64,000 nucleotides of DNA, from the NCBI RefSeq assembly GCF_017356035.1, contig NZ_JAFIQX010000010.1, positions 62,001-126,000 on the forward strand. The letters are read 5' to 3'. The notes beneath the pieces are model-generated. The model saw only the letters and a list, made by a program, of their open reading frames with translations. It did not search any database and was not told the DNA's origin. The stretch comes from Longitalea luteola. GTDB taxonomy: Bacteria; Bacteroidota; Bacteroidia; Chitinophagales; Chitinophagaceae. The number at the start of each line of letters is the position of its first letter. Within the stretch, counting starts at the first letter, position 1. Shown piece by piece: positions 18,041-27,154 of the stretch. The position numbers and the translations under genes are program-made.

Positions 18041-21000
18041 TTAGAATTTAATGTCCAGACCAACGGTGTACACTTTCACCTGCGGATAAGCATTACCAGT
18101 ACCTACAGCCGTTTCCACATCGTACCCTTTCCAGAATTTGTCACGGGTGAGCAGGTTCTGTCCGCCAACATACACTTTCACGTTATTCACGCCCCACTTG
18201 CTGATAAGCGATATCGGCAATGAATAGGCTAATTGAATATTCTTCAGGCGCAGGTAAGCCGCATTTTTCATCCAGAAGCTGGAAGGCTGATAGTTGTTGC
18301 CGCCATCATTATACGTTAACCGGGGGAACTGGGCATTGGGATTCTCTTCGGTCCAGTAATCCTTATGTGTTTCATGGGCGGTACCGCCGCTATAAAAGGG
18401 TTGAATGGCATAGGAATACAAATAGCCATTGGCTTTTCCTACGCCCTGCAAAAAGGCATTAAAACTAAATCCTTTGTACGCTGCATTCAGGTTCAAACCA
18501 TAGGTAAAGCGGGGAATGGTGCTGCCGATTATTTTATAATCTTCATCATTGATGATATTATCCTTATTCTGGTTTACATATTTGATATCACCGGGCGCCA
18601 GCACACCTACCTGGGCGGCATGGTTATCGATCTCATCCTGTGACTGGAAATAACCATCTGCTTCCAGCCCATAGATGGAGTTGATGGAATGTCCTTCGCG
18701 GCTTTGCAATAAACTGGATGCGCTGATGCCTTTCAGATCGAGCACTTTGTTCTTTACATCAGAAATGTTGAAGTTGACGCCATAGGTGAAGTCTTTACCG
18801 GCGCGGCCATTGTAGTTGATGCCTAATTCCCAACCTACGTTGCTCACTTTACCGGCATTTTGCACCGGTGCGTTCAAACCAATGTATAAGGGAATATCGA
18901 GGGTAAGCAAAATATCGTCGGTGATCTTCCGGTACCAGTCGGCAGTGATAGAAAGATTTTTCAACAGCACTACATCCACACCCACATTCGTCATCGTGGT
19001 AGTTTCCCAGGTGATCGCAGCATTGCTCATATCATTCAATGCACCCAGAGAAACAACCTGTCCGTTCTGTGCATAAGAGCCTAACGCAATGCTGGAAACA
19101 AAACCATAGTTGGTGCCTATGTTCTGGTTACCTAAGGTTCCCCACGAAGCGCGGAATTTCAGGTCGGTCAACACGCCGCGCAGGTTCTCCATAAAGTGCT
19201 CTTCACTGATACGCCAGCCGGCAGAGAAAGAAGGGAAGAAACCGTATTTATTTCCTTTGGAAAAACGGGATGAGCCATCGTACCGGGCATTGGCTTCCAA
19301 CAGGTATTTTCCTTTGAAGTTATAGTTAAGGCGGCTGAAAAAGCTTTGCAGACTCCACTCGGTGGCCGAGCCTGTTGTTTGCTGGTTGCTTTTATCACCG
19401 GCATTGATAACGGTATAATCGGGGAACAGATAGTTATCACGAAAGGCGGTAAAATCGGTATAATAATAAGTTTCTTTCGATGCACCCACCATCCATTTTA
19501 TGCTGTGCTCACCGAAATCTTTGTCGGCGGTAACGTTGGCGCGGTAATTACCATAATATGAGCGGGCGTTGGAATTGGTTTTCTCACTTTTTGCCGGTTG
19601 GGTGAAAGCCACTGATCCGGCGCCGGTATAGGTAGTAACAGCTTTTACAAAATTATCGTCGTAGGCATTTACAAAGCGGGGCGCAGCCACGAGGTCGGCT
19701 GTTAACCAGTGAACAGGCTTGTAGGTGAACTGCAGGTTGCCCTGCATGCTCAAGGTGTTATTCTTCTGGAATCCGCCGTCTTCGACCATTGCAATGGGGT
19801 TGTTCCCGTTCCAGCCCTCACCCCATTTGCCATTCGTTAACCGGCCCAGCTGGGTAGCGGGAATACGGTTCATTTGCGAGAATACGTTGGTCATGCCGCG
19901 GCCGGGCTCTACTGTATTGCGGTTAATGAGCTGCAGGTCGAGCTTCATGCTTACCTTATCATTGAATTTGACATCGGCATTGTTACGCAGCGTATATCGT
20001 TCGTAAGAGGATGTTTTTATAATACCATCCTGTTTCAGGTAACCCAGTGACGTAAGAAAACGCAGCTTGCCCGATGAACCGCTAATGCCTACGGAATGAT
20101 TTTGCATCATGCCCGAACCTTTCAATACTTCTTCCTGCCAGTCGGTATTGGGATATTCATCGGGGTTGTTATACATTTCCTGGCTATACTTTTCAATTTG
20201 AGCATCGGTAAATACAGGTGTGAGGCCGGTATTTTTATACGCCAGGTTCAAGAGGCGCATATGATCGAGCGCATCTACCTTATCGGGAAGGTTGGTGGGT
20301 GTTTGTTTGCCCATGTAACCATTGTAGGTGATGGTAAGTTTTTCGCCTTTCGCCCTTTTTGTCGTTACCAGGATGACGCCATTGGCGGCCCGTGACCCGT
20401 AAATAGCCGATGAAGCAGCATCTTTCAATACAGAGATGCTTTCGATCATGTTGGGGTCAAGTTCATTCATATTACCTTCGATCCCATCGATCAACACAAG
20501 GGCGTTGGCATTATTTAAGGTACCGATACCACGAATGCGAATGGTACCTGCATCACTGCCCGGCGCCCCGGTGGACGTTGTTACAGTAACACCAGGCGCT
20601 ACGCCCTGTAATGCAGCTGACAGTTGCGTTACAGGCCTGTCGGCCAGGCGGGCCGAACTTATATTTTCAACGGAACCGGTAAGGTTTACTTTTTTCTGTG
20701 TGCCATAACCAATAACCACTACATCGTTCAGGGTGTTACTGGAGGATTGCAAACGGATGGAAAGGTTTTTCGTGGCGCCTTTTACGGCAATTTCGCGGGT
20801 TACATAGCCTACAGAGGAAAAGACCAGGGTGGCGTTTCCCTCGGGCACTTCAATGCTGAAGCTGCCGTCGGCGCTGGTGGCTACACCCGAACGTGCGCCT
20901 TTGATCATAACGTTAACGCCCGGTAGCGGAGCGTCTTTGTCGTCTAATACCTGCCCTTCGACCTTTGCAGGGGCATTGTTTTGTGCGAATGCGCCTGCGG

Positions 21001-21079
21001 GTAAACCGGACAGGAACAATGTGTGGATCACCAAAGTGGTGGATAGCAATAACTGCCTGATTAAAGAACTTGATCTCAT
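18041..21079 (-). CDS. SusC/RagA-family TonB-dependent outer-membrane transporter
   Basis: A 1012-residue TonB-dependent transporter. In order: signal peptide (to about residue 33), carboxypeptidase-regulatory-like domain (VEGQVLDDKDAPLPGVNVMI, residues 40-115), TonB plug with VVIGYGTQKKVNLTGS and the SusC-type LIDGIEGNMNELDP-NMIESISVLKDAAS elements, then a 22-strand barrel ending in YPQVKVYTVGLDIKF. It lacks the N-terminal STN domain, so unlike the second SusC in this window it is probably not signalling to an ECF sigma factor. First gene of the locus SusC-SusD-phosphoesterase-MFS-FAD oxidoreductase-EEP; this partner set points to a non-classical, possibly phosphorylated substrate. Confidence 0.95.
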   Translation of the reverse strand: MRSSSLIRQLLLSTTLVIHTLFLSGLPAGAFAQNNAPAKVEGQVLDDKDAPLPGVNVMIKGARSGVATSADGSFSIEVPEGNATLVFSSVGYVTREIAVKGATKNLSIRLQSSSNTLNDVVVIGYGTQKKVNLTGSVENISSARLADRPVTQLSAALQGVAPGVTVTTSTGAPGSDAGTIRIRGIGTLNNANALVLIDGIEGNMNELDPNMIESISVLKDAASSAIYGSRAANGVILVTTKRAKGEKLTITYNGYMGKQTPTNLPDKVDALDHMRLLNLAYKNTGLTPVFTDAQIEKYSQEMYNNPDEYPNTDWQEEVLKGSGMMQNHSVGISGSSGKLRFLTSLGYLKQDGIIKTSSYERYTLRNNADVKFNDKVSMKLDLQLINRNTVEPGRGMTNVFSQMNRIPATQLGRLTNGKWGEGWNGNNPIAMVEDGGFQKNNTLSMQGNLQFTYKPVHWLTADLVAAPRFVNAYDDNFVKAVTTYTGAGSVAFTQPAKSEKTNSNARSYYGNYRANVTADKDFGEHSIKWMVGASKETYYYTDFTAFRDNYLFPDYTVINAGDKSNQQTTGSATEWSLQSFFSRLNYNFKGKYLLEANARYDGSSRFSKGNKYGFFPSFSAGWRISEEHFMENLRGVLTDLKFRASWGTLGNQNIGTNYGFVSSIALGSYAQNGQVVSLGALNDMSNAAITWETTTMTNVGVDVVLLKNLSITADWYRKITDDILLTLDIPLYIGLNAPVQNAGKVSNVGWELGINYNGRAGKDFTYGVNFNISDVKNKVLDLKGISASSLLQSREGHSINSIYGLEADGYFQSQDEIDNHAAQVGVLAPGDIKYVNQNKDNIINDEDYKIIGSTIPRFTYGLNLNAAYKGFSFNAFLQGVGKANGYLYSYAIQPFYSGGTAHETHKDYWTEENPNAQFPRLTYNDGGNNYQPSSFWMKNAAYLRLKNIQLAYSLPISLISKWGVNNVKVYVGGQNLLTRDKFWKGYDVETAVGTGNAYPQVKVYTVGLDIKF

Positions 21080-21611
21080 ATAGCAAGGTTAGAAAGTGAG
21101 AAAATCTGTGAACAATCGTTTAGCTGTGCCCGGTGTTTGCTGTCTTACTTTTTTCTTCATAACAATACATTTAGTTTCGGCAAAGGAATTAAATGTATTT
21201 TAAGAAAATTAAAGTACAATGTTAAGTAAATAATATCAAATTAAAACGCAAATGTTAACATTTTTATCTTGCTAAAAACTAACAGTTTAAGTTCTTATCT
21301 TTGTTTCCCGTCCTATTCTGCGCTGCATTTGATGGTTTAAATGTAGGGCAAAACGAGTAGCAAAAGGCATTAAAATTATATTAAACGGCGAGTTGCTTGA
21401 AAGGAAATTAAAGCAAATTAAACATCATTTAAAAGCCACAGGGCAGAAGGAAAAAAGGCACAAGACCTTAATTGTCAAACCCCAAGTGCCATTTAGGACC
21501 TTGTACCTGGAACGTTTTACCTTGCACCTTGCGCTTTGTACTTTGCGCCTTAAAACAAAAAAGGCTGGCTTTTACACCAACCTTTGCTCCTGATATGTCT
21601 GTTTGTCTTTA
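21080..21611. other. Intergenic leader of the SusC operon with word repeat
   Basis: About 530 bases without a gene. The half near SusC is AT-rich (21180-21300) and probably holds the promoter and leader, but I find no full minus-strand TAnnTTTG element. A plus-strand TATCTTTG at about 21296 faces away from SusC and has no gene after it. 21499-21551 is a block of CCTTG/CTTTG words (for example CCTTGCACCTTGCGC). Confidence 0.5.
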
Positions 21612-22802
21612 TTAATATAATAGTTTCGCAGCACCTGCCAGCGCCCTGAAGTTTGCTCTTACATTCAGAAAACCTAATAAATTCCCGTTCCCGGGATCGT
21701 ATCTTATTTCCACCGGCACCCAGATATCATTCAGGATCCTGACCCTGATGGTTCCGTTCAGGAAGAACCGGTCACGCTCTTCACCGGCATATAACGTACT
21801 GAAGTTACGATAGTAAGCGGTACTGAACTTCAACTCCAGGTAACTTCTCTGGGTCGTTTTGGTTTTAAATACCAGGTTGAACGCCGGTTCTACACTGAAC
21901 AAAGCCCGTTTGAGGTCGCGGCCGGCATTAAGAGTATCATCTACCAGTTGCAGGGCCGCCCTTGCATTAAACTCCAGGTCGTTCTTATTGCCTGCATATT
22001 TATTAACGCCTTTCAGGAACTCGGCATGGAGCACAACGTTGGAAAAAACAAACTGGTCTTTATACGTTGTATCTGTCACTCCGATCGTCAACAAGGCATT
22101 TTTGTTGAAGTTGGCTTTCAGGTCCTGGTAAACACTGTCGGCAGTTCTGGCCATGTTGAACGCTTTATTCTTTGCCAGGATGTCGGCCAGGTTCTTAATG
22201 CTTTCAGTTCTTTTAACTACAGCCAGTATGGTATCCTGCAGTTGCTGGCTGATCAGGCCAAAATCTTTTTTACCGGTCGCAAAATCATCGTATTCCTGGG
22301 CAATCTTTTCCTGCGTTTCAGCAGGTGTTATGGCCGAGATGCTTGCCCCGATCACGGTATTGAGCGCTAATAATTCCTTCGCCAATGTATCGGCCAGCAC
22401 CATATCGAGGAAAGCCCGGGAAACGGTTTCATCGCGTTTATTGATCAGGGCATATTTGATGCCTGATGAAAATCCGTTGAACCTGTAAGCCGTATCGAGC
22501 CGCAGCGCGAAGGAATAGTTGAGCCTTCTGAGCGCTTTGGACTCAACATATTTCTTATCGATCAAAAAGGTAGAGTCAAGCTTTGCCATTACAGCGAAGG
22601 GTGTACCAGTGAATCTGATCTCTTTATCAGGACTGGCCAGCTGGTCAAATGCCAGCTGAAAGAAGCTGTTGAGCACGTCTTTGTAATTACCGGTTGCCAA
22701 AGAGTCGGCTGTTAATACAGGATTCGGTTTCTTTTGCGCCACCGCGGTAAGAGATAAGCAAAAAAATATCATCAGGACAAGCCCTGAAAATTTACCAGTC
22801 AT
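21612..22802 (-). CDS. Exported protein of unknown function, probable outer-membrane barrel
   Basis: A 396-residue protein with a signal peptide (SGLVLMIFFCLSLTAVAQ). Residues 30-260 are mainly helical with many Asp/Lys pairs. The last 130 residues alternate hydrophobic and polar residues and aromatic ends in a beta-strand pattern (SYLELKFSTAYYRNF, FFLNGTIRVRIL, FLNVRANFRALAG), which suggests a small barrel or a strand-rich surface domain. I do not recognise the family. It lies 12 bases downstream of the 131-residue gene at 22815-23210, so the two are probably co-transcribed and may act together. Confidence 0.65.
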   Translation of the reverse strand: MTGKFSGLVLMIFFCLSLTAVAQKKPNPVLTADSLATGNYKDVLNSFFQLAFDQLASPDKEIRFTGTPFAVMAKLDSTFLIDKKYVESKALRRLNYSFALRLDTAYRFNGFSSGIKYALINKRDETVSRAFLDMVLADTLAKELLALNTVIGASISAITPAETQEKIAQEYDDFATGKKDFGLISQQLQDTILAVVKRTESIKNLADILAKNKAFNMARTADSVYQDLKANFNKNALLTIGVTDTTYKDQFVFSNVVLHAEFLKGVNKYAGNKNDLEFNARAALQLVDDTLNAGRDLKRALFSVEPAFNLVFKTKTTQRSYLELKFSTAYYRNFSTLYAGEERDRFFLNGTIRVRILNDIWVPVEIRYDPGNGNLLGFLNVRANFRALAGAAKLLY

Positions 22803-22814
22803 ATTAACTGAATA

Positions 22815-23210
22815 TTATTTAATTAAAAAATTGGCCATCATCAGCCCTGCCTTGAATGTTTTAGGGGACACGGGTGTAGTTGGCTCGCTAACGGTAACCT
22901 CTGCTTTGCCGGTACAAACCCCGTTCACGGAAATAACATCGCTGGTTTGTACTTCTGAAAAACTGACGCTGCCGGTGTTGCTGATGCTTTGCATATTGAT
23001 CAATACGCCTTTTCTGAAAAGGACTGCGGTGGCCTGGCCTATGCCGCCGATGAAGGTAAAAGTAACATCTACCGGTTTGGAATGGGGCGCTTCTTCTGCC
23101 ACCAGGGATTTTGATGAGAAATCTTGAATGGTCATGGAATTAGTTTTGGTATTTGTAGAAGGTAATGATCTGGCCCTGGATGCAGGTTTCTTTTTTGCAC
23201 TTTTAGGCAT
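22815..23210 (-). CDS. Small protein of unknown function with basic N-terminus
   Basis: A 131-residue protein. The first 25 residues are very basic and Ser/Thr rich (MPKSAKKKPASRARSLP), without a hydrophobic signal. The rest is predicted beta-rich: TFTFIGGIGQATAVLFRKG, VSFSEVQTSDVISVNG, then TGKAEVTVSEPTTPVSPKTF. That pattern resembles a small Ig-like or jelly-roll domain. No catalytic residues are evident. Upstream of and probably in one operon with the 396-residue exported protein; the basic leader could alternatively be translated from the in-frame ATG near residue 26 (MTIQDFSSKS). Confidence 0.6.
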   Translation of the reverse strand: MPKSAKKKPASRARSLPSTNTKTNSMTIQDFSSKSLVAEEAPHSKPVDVTFTFIGGIGQATAVLFRKGVLINMQSISNTGSVSFSEVQTSDVISVNGVCTGKAEVTVSEPTTPVSPKTFKAGLMMANFLIK

Positions 23211-23394
23211 GGGATGGTGTTTAATTGATCTAAAACTACAAAAGAGAACTCTTGTATGATCGGGTTAAATCACCTTTTTGTTCAATTTTTGTTCACAACG
23301 CTAACGCGTACTTTAAGCGACAAACTAATAAAGAACGGTTCGCATTGGTTCCCAATAGTATACTGGCTTAACAAATAGATAATAATAAAAAGCA

Positions 23395-23442
23395 AAGGGC
23401 TGAACGGGGGTTATTGTGTGAACAACCGGCCGTTCAGCCCTT
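23395..23442 (-). terminator. Intrinsic terminator of the arsR-AHSA1 operon
   Basis: A 13-base-pair perfect stem (AAGGGCTGAACGG with CCGTTCAGCCCTT) with a 22-base loop. Read on the minus strand it follows the AHSA1 stop codon at 23470 and is followed by a T-rich tract (complement of AATAATAAAAAGC). Confidence 0.82.
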
Positions 23443-23469
23443 CTACAGCGTGGGTGTAACTTATAAATG

Positions 23470-23967
23470 TTATTGTTTTGCCAGCAATTCGTCGAGATTG
23501 GTATGGGCAGCGGCAAAACCTTCTTTGAAGCCCATTTCTACAATTCGCTCCAGGTCGGCCTCTGAAGCAAAGATGATCTCCATTTCAATCCTGGTCGTGT
23601 CGCCAACAGCATTGAATACACAGGTCCAGTCCATACTCGGCATTTCGGTGTTCAACACGCCGTTCTCGTCGGTAAAACCATCAACGCCCCTGAATGACTT
23701 ATTTGGAACGATGGTTTTGTAGTTCAGGATACAGTGGTGGCGGCTGCCGTCGGGACCTTCCATATAATACAACCATTTGCCTCCCTCCCGAAAATCCATG
23801 GATTTGGTGTTTGCCTTCCAGGGTTTGGGCGCCCACCATTGGTCTAACAGATCACTTTGTGTCCAGGCTTTCCAAACCTGTTCTACCGGTGCATCAAAAA
23901 CCCTTTCTACTTTGAGCTTCTTGCCGGAAGCGTCTTTCGAATAGATCGTTTCTTTTGTCAACATCAT
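23470..23967 (-). CDS. SRPBCC/AHSA1-family protein
   Basis: A 165-residue START-like (SRPBCC) protein of the AHSA1 type. The family opening is clear ([19 protein letters not shown], residues 17-35), then [11 protein letters not shown] and the C-terminal helix ([20 protein letters not shown]). These proteins bind a hydrophobic ligand in a central cavity; the ligand is unknown. The gene overlaps the preceding ArsR gene by four bases (ATGA), a very common arrangement in which the ArsR protein represses an AHSA1 gene. Either ATG 23967 or 23964 may be the start. Confidence 0.9.
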   Translation of the reverse strand: MMLTKETIYSKDASGKKLKVERVFDAPVEQVWKAWTQSDLLDQWWAPKPWKANTKSMDFREGGKWLYYMEGPDGSRHHCILNYKTIVPNKSFRGVDGFTDENGVLNTEMPSMDWTCVFNAVGDTTRIEMEIIFASEADLERIVEMGFKEGFAAAHTNLDELLAKQ

Positions 23968-24284
23968 GACTTCTTGTTTTTAATGGTTTTTAATAGTGTG
24001 TCTAATTGCGTAAACCGGGTATCCCATTGCGCCCGGAATTGTTGTAGCCATTTGTCCACTTCTTTTAATTTTTTAGAGTTAAAATGATAGTAGATCTCCC
24101 GTCCTGTTTGTTCCTGGGTAACCAATTGGCATTCGGTCAGGATCTTGATATGTTTTGAGATGGCCTGACGGCTGCTGTCAAAATGATCGGCCAGTGCATT
24201 TGGGGTCATGGCTTGTACGGCCAGCAGGCTAAGGATTGCCCGCCGGGTAGGATCTGCAATAGCCTGAAATACGTCGCGTCTCAT
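23964..24284 (-). CDS. ArsR-family transcriptional repressor
   Basis: A 106-residue winged-helix regulator. The ArsR/SmtB fold is plain: [18 protein letters not shown] at the N-terminus, recognition helix [13 protein letters not shown] at about residues 41-53, and the wing TGREIYYHF near 70. No Cys-rich metal site is seen, so it is more likely a ligand- or autoregulated AHSA1-associated type. Start ATG 24284 was chosen because the promoter -7 element at 24320-24327 places transcription start near 24313; the longer frame to 24350 would begin inside the promoter. The stop overlaps the AHSA1 start. Confidence 0.9.
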   Translation of the reverse strand: MRRDVFQAIADPTRRAILSLLAVQAMTPNALADHFDSSRQAISKHIKILTECQLVTQEQTGREIYYHFNSKKLKEVDKWLQQFRAQWDTRFTQLDTLLKTIKNKKS

Positions 24285-24304
24285 GGGACTAAATGGTCCT
24301 TTTA

Positions 24305-24351
24305 GCAACCATTCGGTTGCAAATATACGCGCAACTGTTCGGTTGCGCAAA
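24305..24351 (-). promoter_or_regulatory. arsR promoter with two palindromic operators
   Basis: Read on the minus strand: TTTG (24348-24351), 20 bases, then TATATTTG (24320-24327), a perfect Bacteroidota vegetative promoter. Two related palindromes surround the -7 box: GCGCAAC-N6-GTTGCGC (24329-24348) in the spacer and GCAACC-N4-GGTTGC (24305-24320) over the start site. Both are likely ArsR operators, giving autorepression. Confidence 0.82.
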
Positions 24352-24524
24352 TTTATTTTTGGGAATGCCCAACGCCTAACGCGGTTGAAAAGTAAATAAC
24401 CTGAAAATTCGAGTTGACTAGCTGATAGGATTCATAGTTAGCAGGGTTATACGAAGGAGTTGACGGGTTGGGAGGTTGGCAGCGGGAGGCAAGTGCACAA
24501 CAAGGATGTCTGTGGTTTGAGAAC

Positions 24525-24569
24525 TGCCTGTCGCCTATTGTCGATTGCCGACTGTCGATTGTCGATCTA
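24525..24569. repeat. TCGATTG/TTGCC word repeat
   Basis: Four to five imperfect copies of a 7-9 base word around GTCGATTG and GCCTATTG run up to the stop codon of the permease gene. Same kind of intergenic low-complexity block as at 13784-13950. Confidence 0.55.
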
Positions 24570-26951
24570 CTCCGCCCGTAAACTCTTAACCGGATTGGCC
24601 AATGCTGCTTTTACAGCCTGTACACTCAAGGTGGCAAAGGCGATCAAGATCGAAACAATGCCTGCCAACGCAAAGATCCACCAATGCAGCTGGATGCGAT
24701 AGGCAAAATCTTCAAGCCATTTGTTCATTAGCATCCAGGACAACGGCACGGCCACCAGCATGGCAATAACCACCACTTTCAACAGGTTTTCTGTTAAGAG
24801 GAAAACAGTACTGCCGGTACTTGCGCCAAGCACTTTACGAATGCCGATTTCCTTTACCCGTTTGCCAACGGTAAAAGTGATCAACCCAAACAAGCCTAAA
24901 CAGGCAATGACAATAGTAAGCATGGTAAATGCCAGCAACACCTGTCCCTGCTTTTCTTCTGCTTTGTATTGGGCTGAAAAGTTCTGATCCAGGAAATGGT
25001 ATTCAAAAGGAGACGTTGCATCAAATTTTCTGAACGTTTGCTCAAGAGATCGAACGGCCTCCGCCATGTTATCGGCCTCCAGTCTTACATAGATATTGTC
25101 GCGGTCCGATGCCCGCATGGGAAGCTCCATGATCATCGGTTCTATTTTATGTTGCAGGGAATAAATATGGTAATCCTTTACTACGCCGATGATATTGGCA
25201 AATTTGATCCTGCCGGTTGCATCTGGCCCCCGGGAAATTCTTTTACCCAAACCTGACGTCCAGCCCTGCTTTTTAATAAAAGCCTCATTAACGATAACAT
25301 CGTTGCTGTCTGATGCAAGATGCCTGACGAAATTCCGCCCTTCTTTTAATTTGATCTGCATGGCCGGAATAAAATCAGCATCTATGATGAGCCCATAAGC
25401 CAGTTTGTTATGCTGGTCAAGCACACCATCTTTTTCTATGAAATAACCCGACATACCGATATTATTATTTCCGATCGGGTTGCCCGCAGAAGCGACCGCT
25501 TTTACTGCCGGGCTTTGCAACAATGCCATACGAAGCGGTTCTACCTGTTGCCGCACCTTTTTTGAATCAAGGTGAAAAGTGAGCATTTGCTTTTTATTAA
25601 ATCCAAGATCCGTATGCTGCATGTACTTCAGCTGCAAATAAATGACCAGTGAAGTGGTTATCATAACAACGGTTACAGCAAACTGAAAGGTCACGAGCGA
25701 TTTGCGAAAGACCGCCTGCATTTTTACATCGCCCAACTGATTTTTCAGGGCCGGAATAGTTCTAAACCTGGATAGGAAAAAGGCGGGATAGCAACCGCCA
25801 ATGAGGCCGGTAACCAGCGAAAAACCCAGTATACACAGCAGCGTGCGCGGGATACCGAATTCCCAAACGGACATTTCTTTGCCGGTAACATAGTTGAACA
25901 GCGGCATTAATAGAATGACCAGCATCAGACTGATACAGGCGGCACAAAGTATCGTAATAACAGATTCTGTCAGAAAAAGACCTACCAGGTTGGTGCCGCT
26001 GGAGCCTACTATTTTTCTTACGGCCACCTCCCGTAGCCGGTTGGAAGCGCGGGCAGTGGTAATATTGATATAATTGATAAAAGCAATAATGAGTATGAGC
26101 AGCCCCACGATAGAAATCACATAGATGTATTTGATGTCGTTATTTTCGCTTAACTCATATTGCAGGTGTGAATGTAAATGTATAGCGCGTAAAGGCTGAA
26201 GCTCTAAGGTAAGATGTACGTTTTTCGAATTGCTGGTAAGGTATTTTTTTACAAAAGCGGGCAGCTTGTCACGCAGCCGGTTAATGTCTGCATGCTGTTT
26301 CAACAGGATATAAGTGTATGTATTCAGCACGCTCCAGTCGCCTTTGTAATCGGCCGGGTAGGCCCGGATGGCGCTGCAGGAAAAGTGCGTATTGGCGGGA
26401 ATATCAGCAATAACACCTGTAACCGTCGCGGGCTGTTTATCGATAGTTATCGTTTTGTTTATGGCCGAAAGCGGATCGGGGAAAAGTTTGGCGGCAAGCG
26501 TTTGGGTAAGTACTATACTGTTAGGCCTTTTCAATGCGTCGTTGTTGCCTGCCAGGAAATGATAAGTAAACATGGTAAAGAAAGAAGGGTCTGAATAAAA
26601 GATGCCGCCTTCTTTAATTCTTTTATCCTCATATTCAATAATGCCACCGCCCTCTACATCGATCCGCAGGGCATCTTCCACTTCGGGAAAATCATTTTTA
26701 AGCGCCTGCGCTGCCAGCCCTGATGTTCCGGCAATATCAAATTTCTCGGTATCCCATTGCCCATGTGAAACCAGCCGGTAAATGCGGCCGGCATTTTCAT
26801 GATACCTGTCGTAGCTAAGCTCATGCCCTATGAAAAGCGCGATCAGCCAAACGACCGTAAGGCTCAAAGCCAGTCCGGTAATATTAATTAAGGAAAAGAC
26901 TTTGTGTCTCGATATGTTTCGCCAGGCGGTTTTGAAATAGTTTCTAAGCAT
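24567..26951 (-). CDS. ABC transporter permease, MacB/FtsX type
   Basis: A 794-residue integral membrane protein with the duplicated FtsX/MacB permease layout frequent in Bacteroidota: N-terminal membrane anchor (NYFKTAWRNISRHKVFSLINI), a MacB_PCD periplasmic domain (about residues 45-240), an FtsX segment (IYVISIVGLLILIIAFINYIN near 280, then RLREVAVRKIVGSS), a second periplasmic domain, and a second FtsX unit (RVKEIGIRKVLGAS near 690). No ATPase gene is adjacent, so it must use one encoded elsewhere, as is usual for these orphan permeases. Probably exports lipids, peptides or drugs or acts as a mechanotransmitter. Confidence 0.9.
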   Translation of the reverse strand: MLRNYFKTAWRNISRHKVFSLINITGLALSLTVVWLIALFIGHELSYDRYHENAGRIYRLVSHGQWDTEKFDIAGTSGLAAQALKNDFPEVEDALRIDVEGGGIIEYEDKRIKEGGIFYSDPSFFTMFTYHFLAGNNDALKRPNSIVLTQTLAAKLFPDPLSAINKTITIDKQPATVTGVIADIPANTHFSCSAIRAYPADYKGDWSVLNTYTYILLKQHADINRLRDKLPAFVKKYLTSNSKNVHLTLELQPLRAIHLHSHLQYELSENNDIKYIYVISIVGLLILIIAFINYINITTARASNRLREVAVRKIVGSSGTNLVGLFLTESVITILCAACISLMLVILLMPLFNYVTGKEMSVWEFGIPRTLLCILGFSLVTGLIGGCYPAFFLSRFRTIPALKNQLGDVKMQAVFRKSLVTFQFAVTVVMITTSLVIYLQLKYMQHTDLGFNKKQMLTFHLDSKKVRQQVEPLRMALLQSPAVKAVASAGNPIGNNNIGMSGYFIEKDGVLDQHNKLAYGLIIDADFIPAMQIKLKEGRNFVRHLASDSNDVIVNEAFIKKQGWTSGLGKRISRGPDATGRIKFANIIGVVKDYHIYSLQHKIEPMIMELPMRASDRDNIYVRLEADNMAEAVRSLEQTFRKFDATSPFEYHFLDQNFSAQYKAEEKQGQVLLAFTMLTIVIACLGLFGLITFTVGKRVKEIGIRKVLGASTGSTVFLLTENLLKVVVIAMLVAVPLSWMLMNKWLEDFAYRIQLHWWIFALAGIVSILIAFATLSVQAVKAALANPVKSLRAE

Positions 26952-27062
26952 ATATATTGCTTTTTAAAATACTTCCATTTCCTGTCTCCACTTATATCAC
27001 AAGACGCACAGCTGGAATGTACCAAACCCGGCCAACGTACATGCCAATTTTAAAATGATCTG

Positions 27063-27126
27063 CCGGTCAGCCAGTTAAGTGACCGGTTCGTATAGCAGTT
27101 GTTCATATTCGTACAGTTGGTGTACG
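27063..27126. repeat. Two perfect inverted repeats between the WYL gene and the permease
   Basis: CCGGTCA/TGACCGG (27063-27086, 10-base spacer) and CGTACA/TGTACG (27110-27126, 5-base spacer) lie 3-prime of the WYL regulator gene and upstream of the permease gene. They could be a terminator pair for the first or protein sites for the second; no T tract is present. Confidence 0.5.
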
Positions 27127-27154
27127 TCTGTGTACTGAAAGTAATGAGATTAAT

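Noticed and set aside
21290-21303. Plus-strand promoter (TATCTTTG)
   Set aside because: A good -7 box, but no -33 element at 19-20 bases and no plus-strand gene follows.
27010-27060. Possible sigma-54 promoter upstream of the permease gene (TTGGCATG then TTGG)
   Set aside because: The -12 element lacks the GC dinucleotide at the right spacing, so it fits only by shifting the distance by one base.
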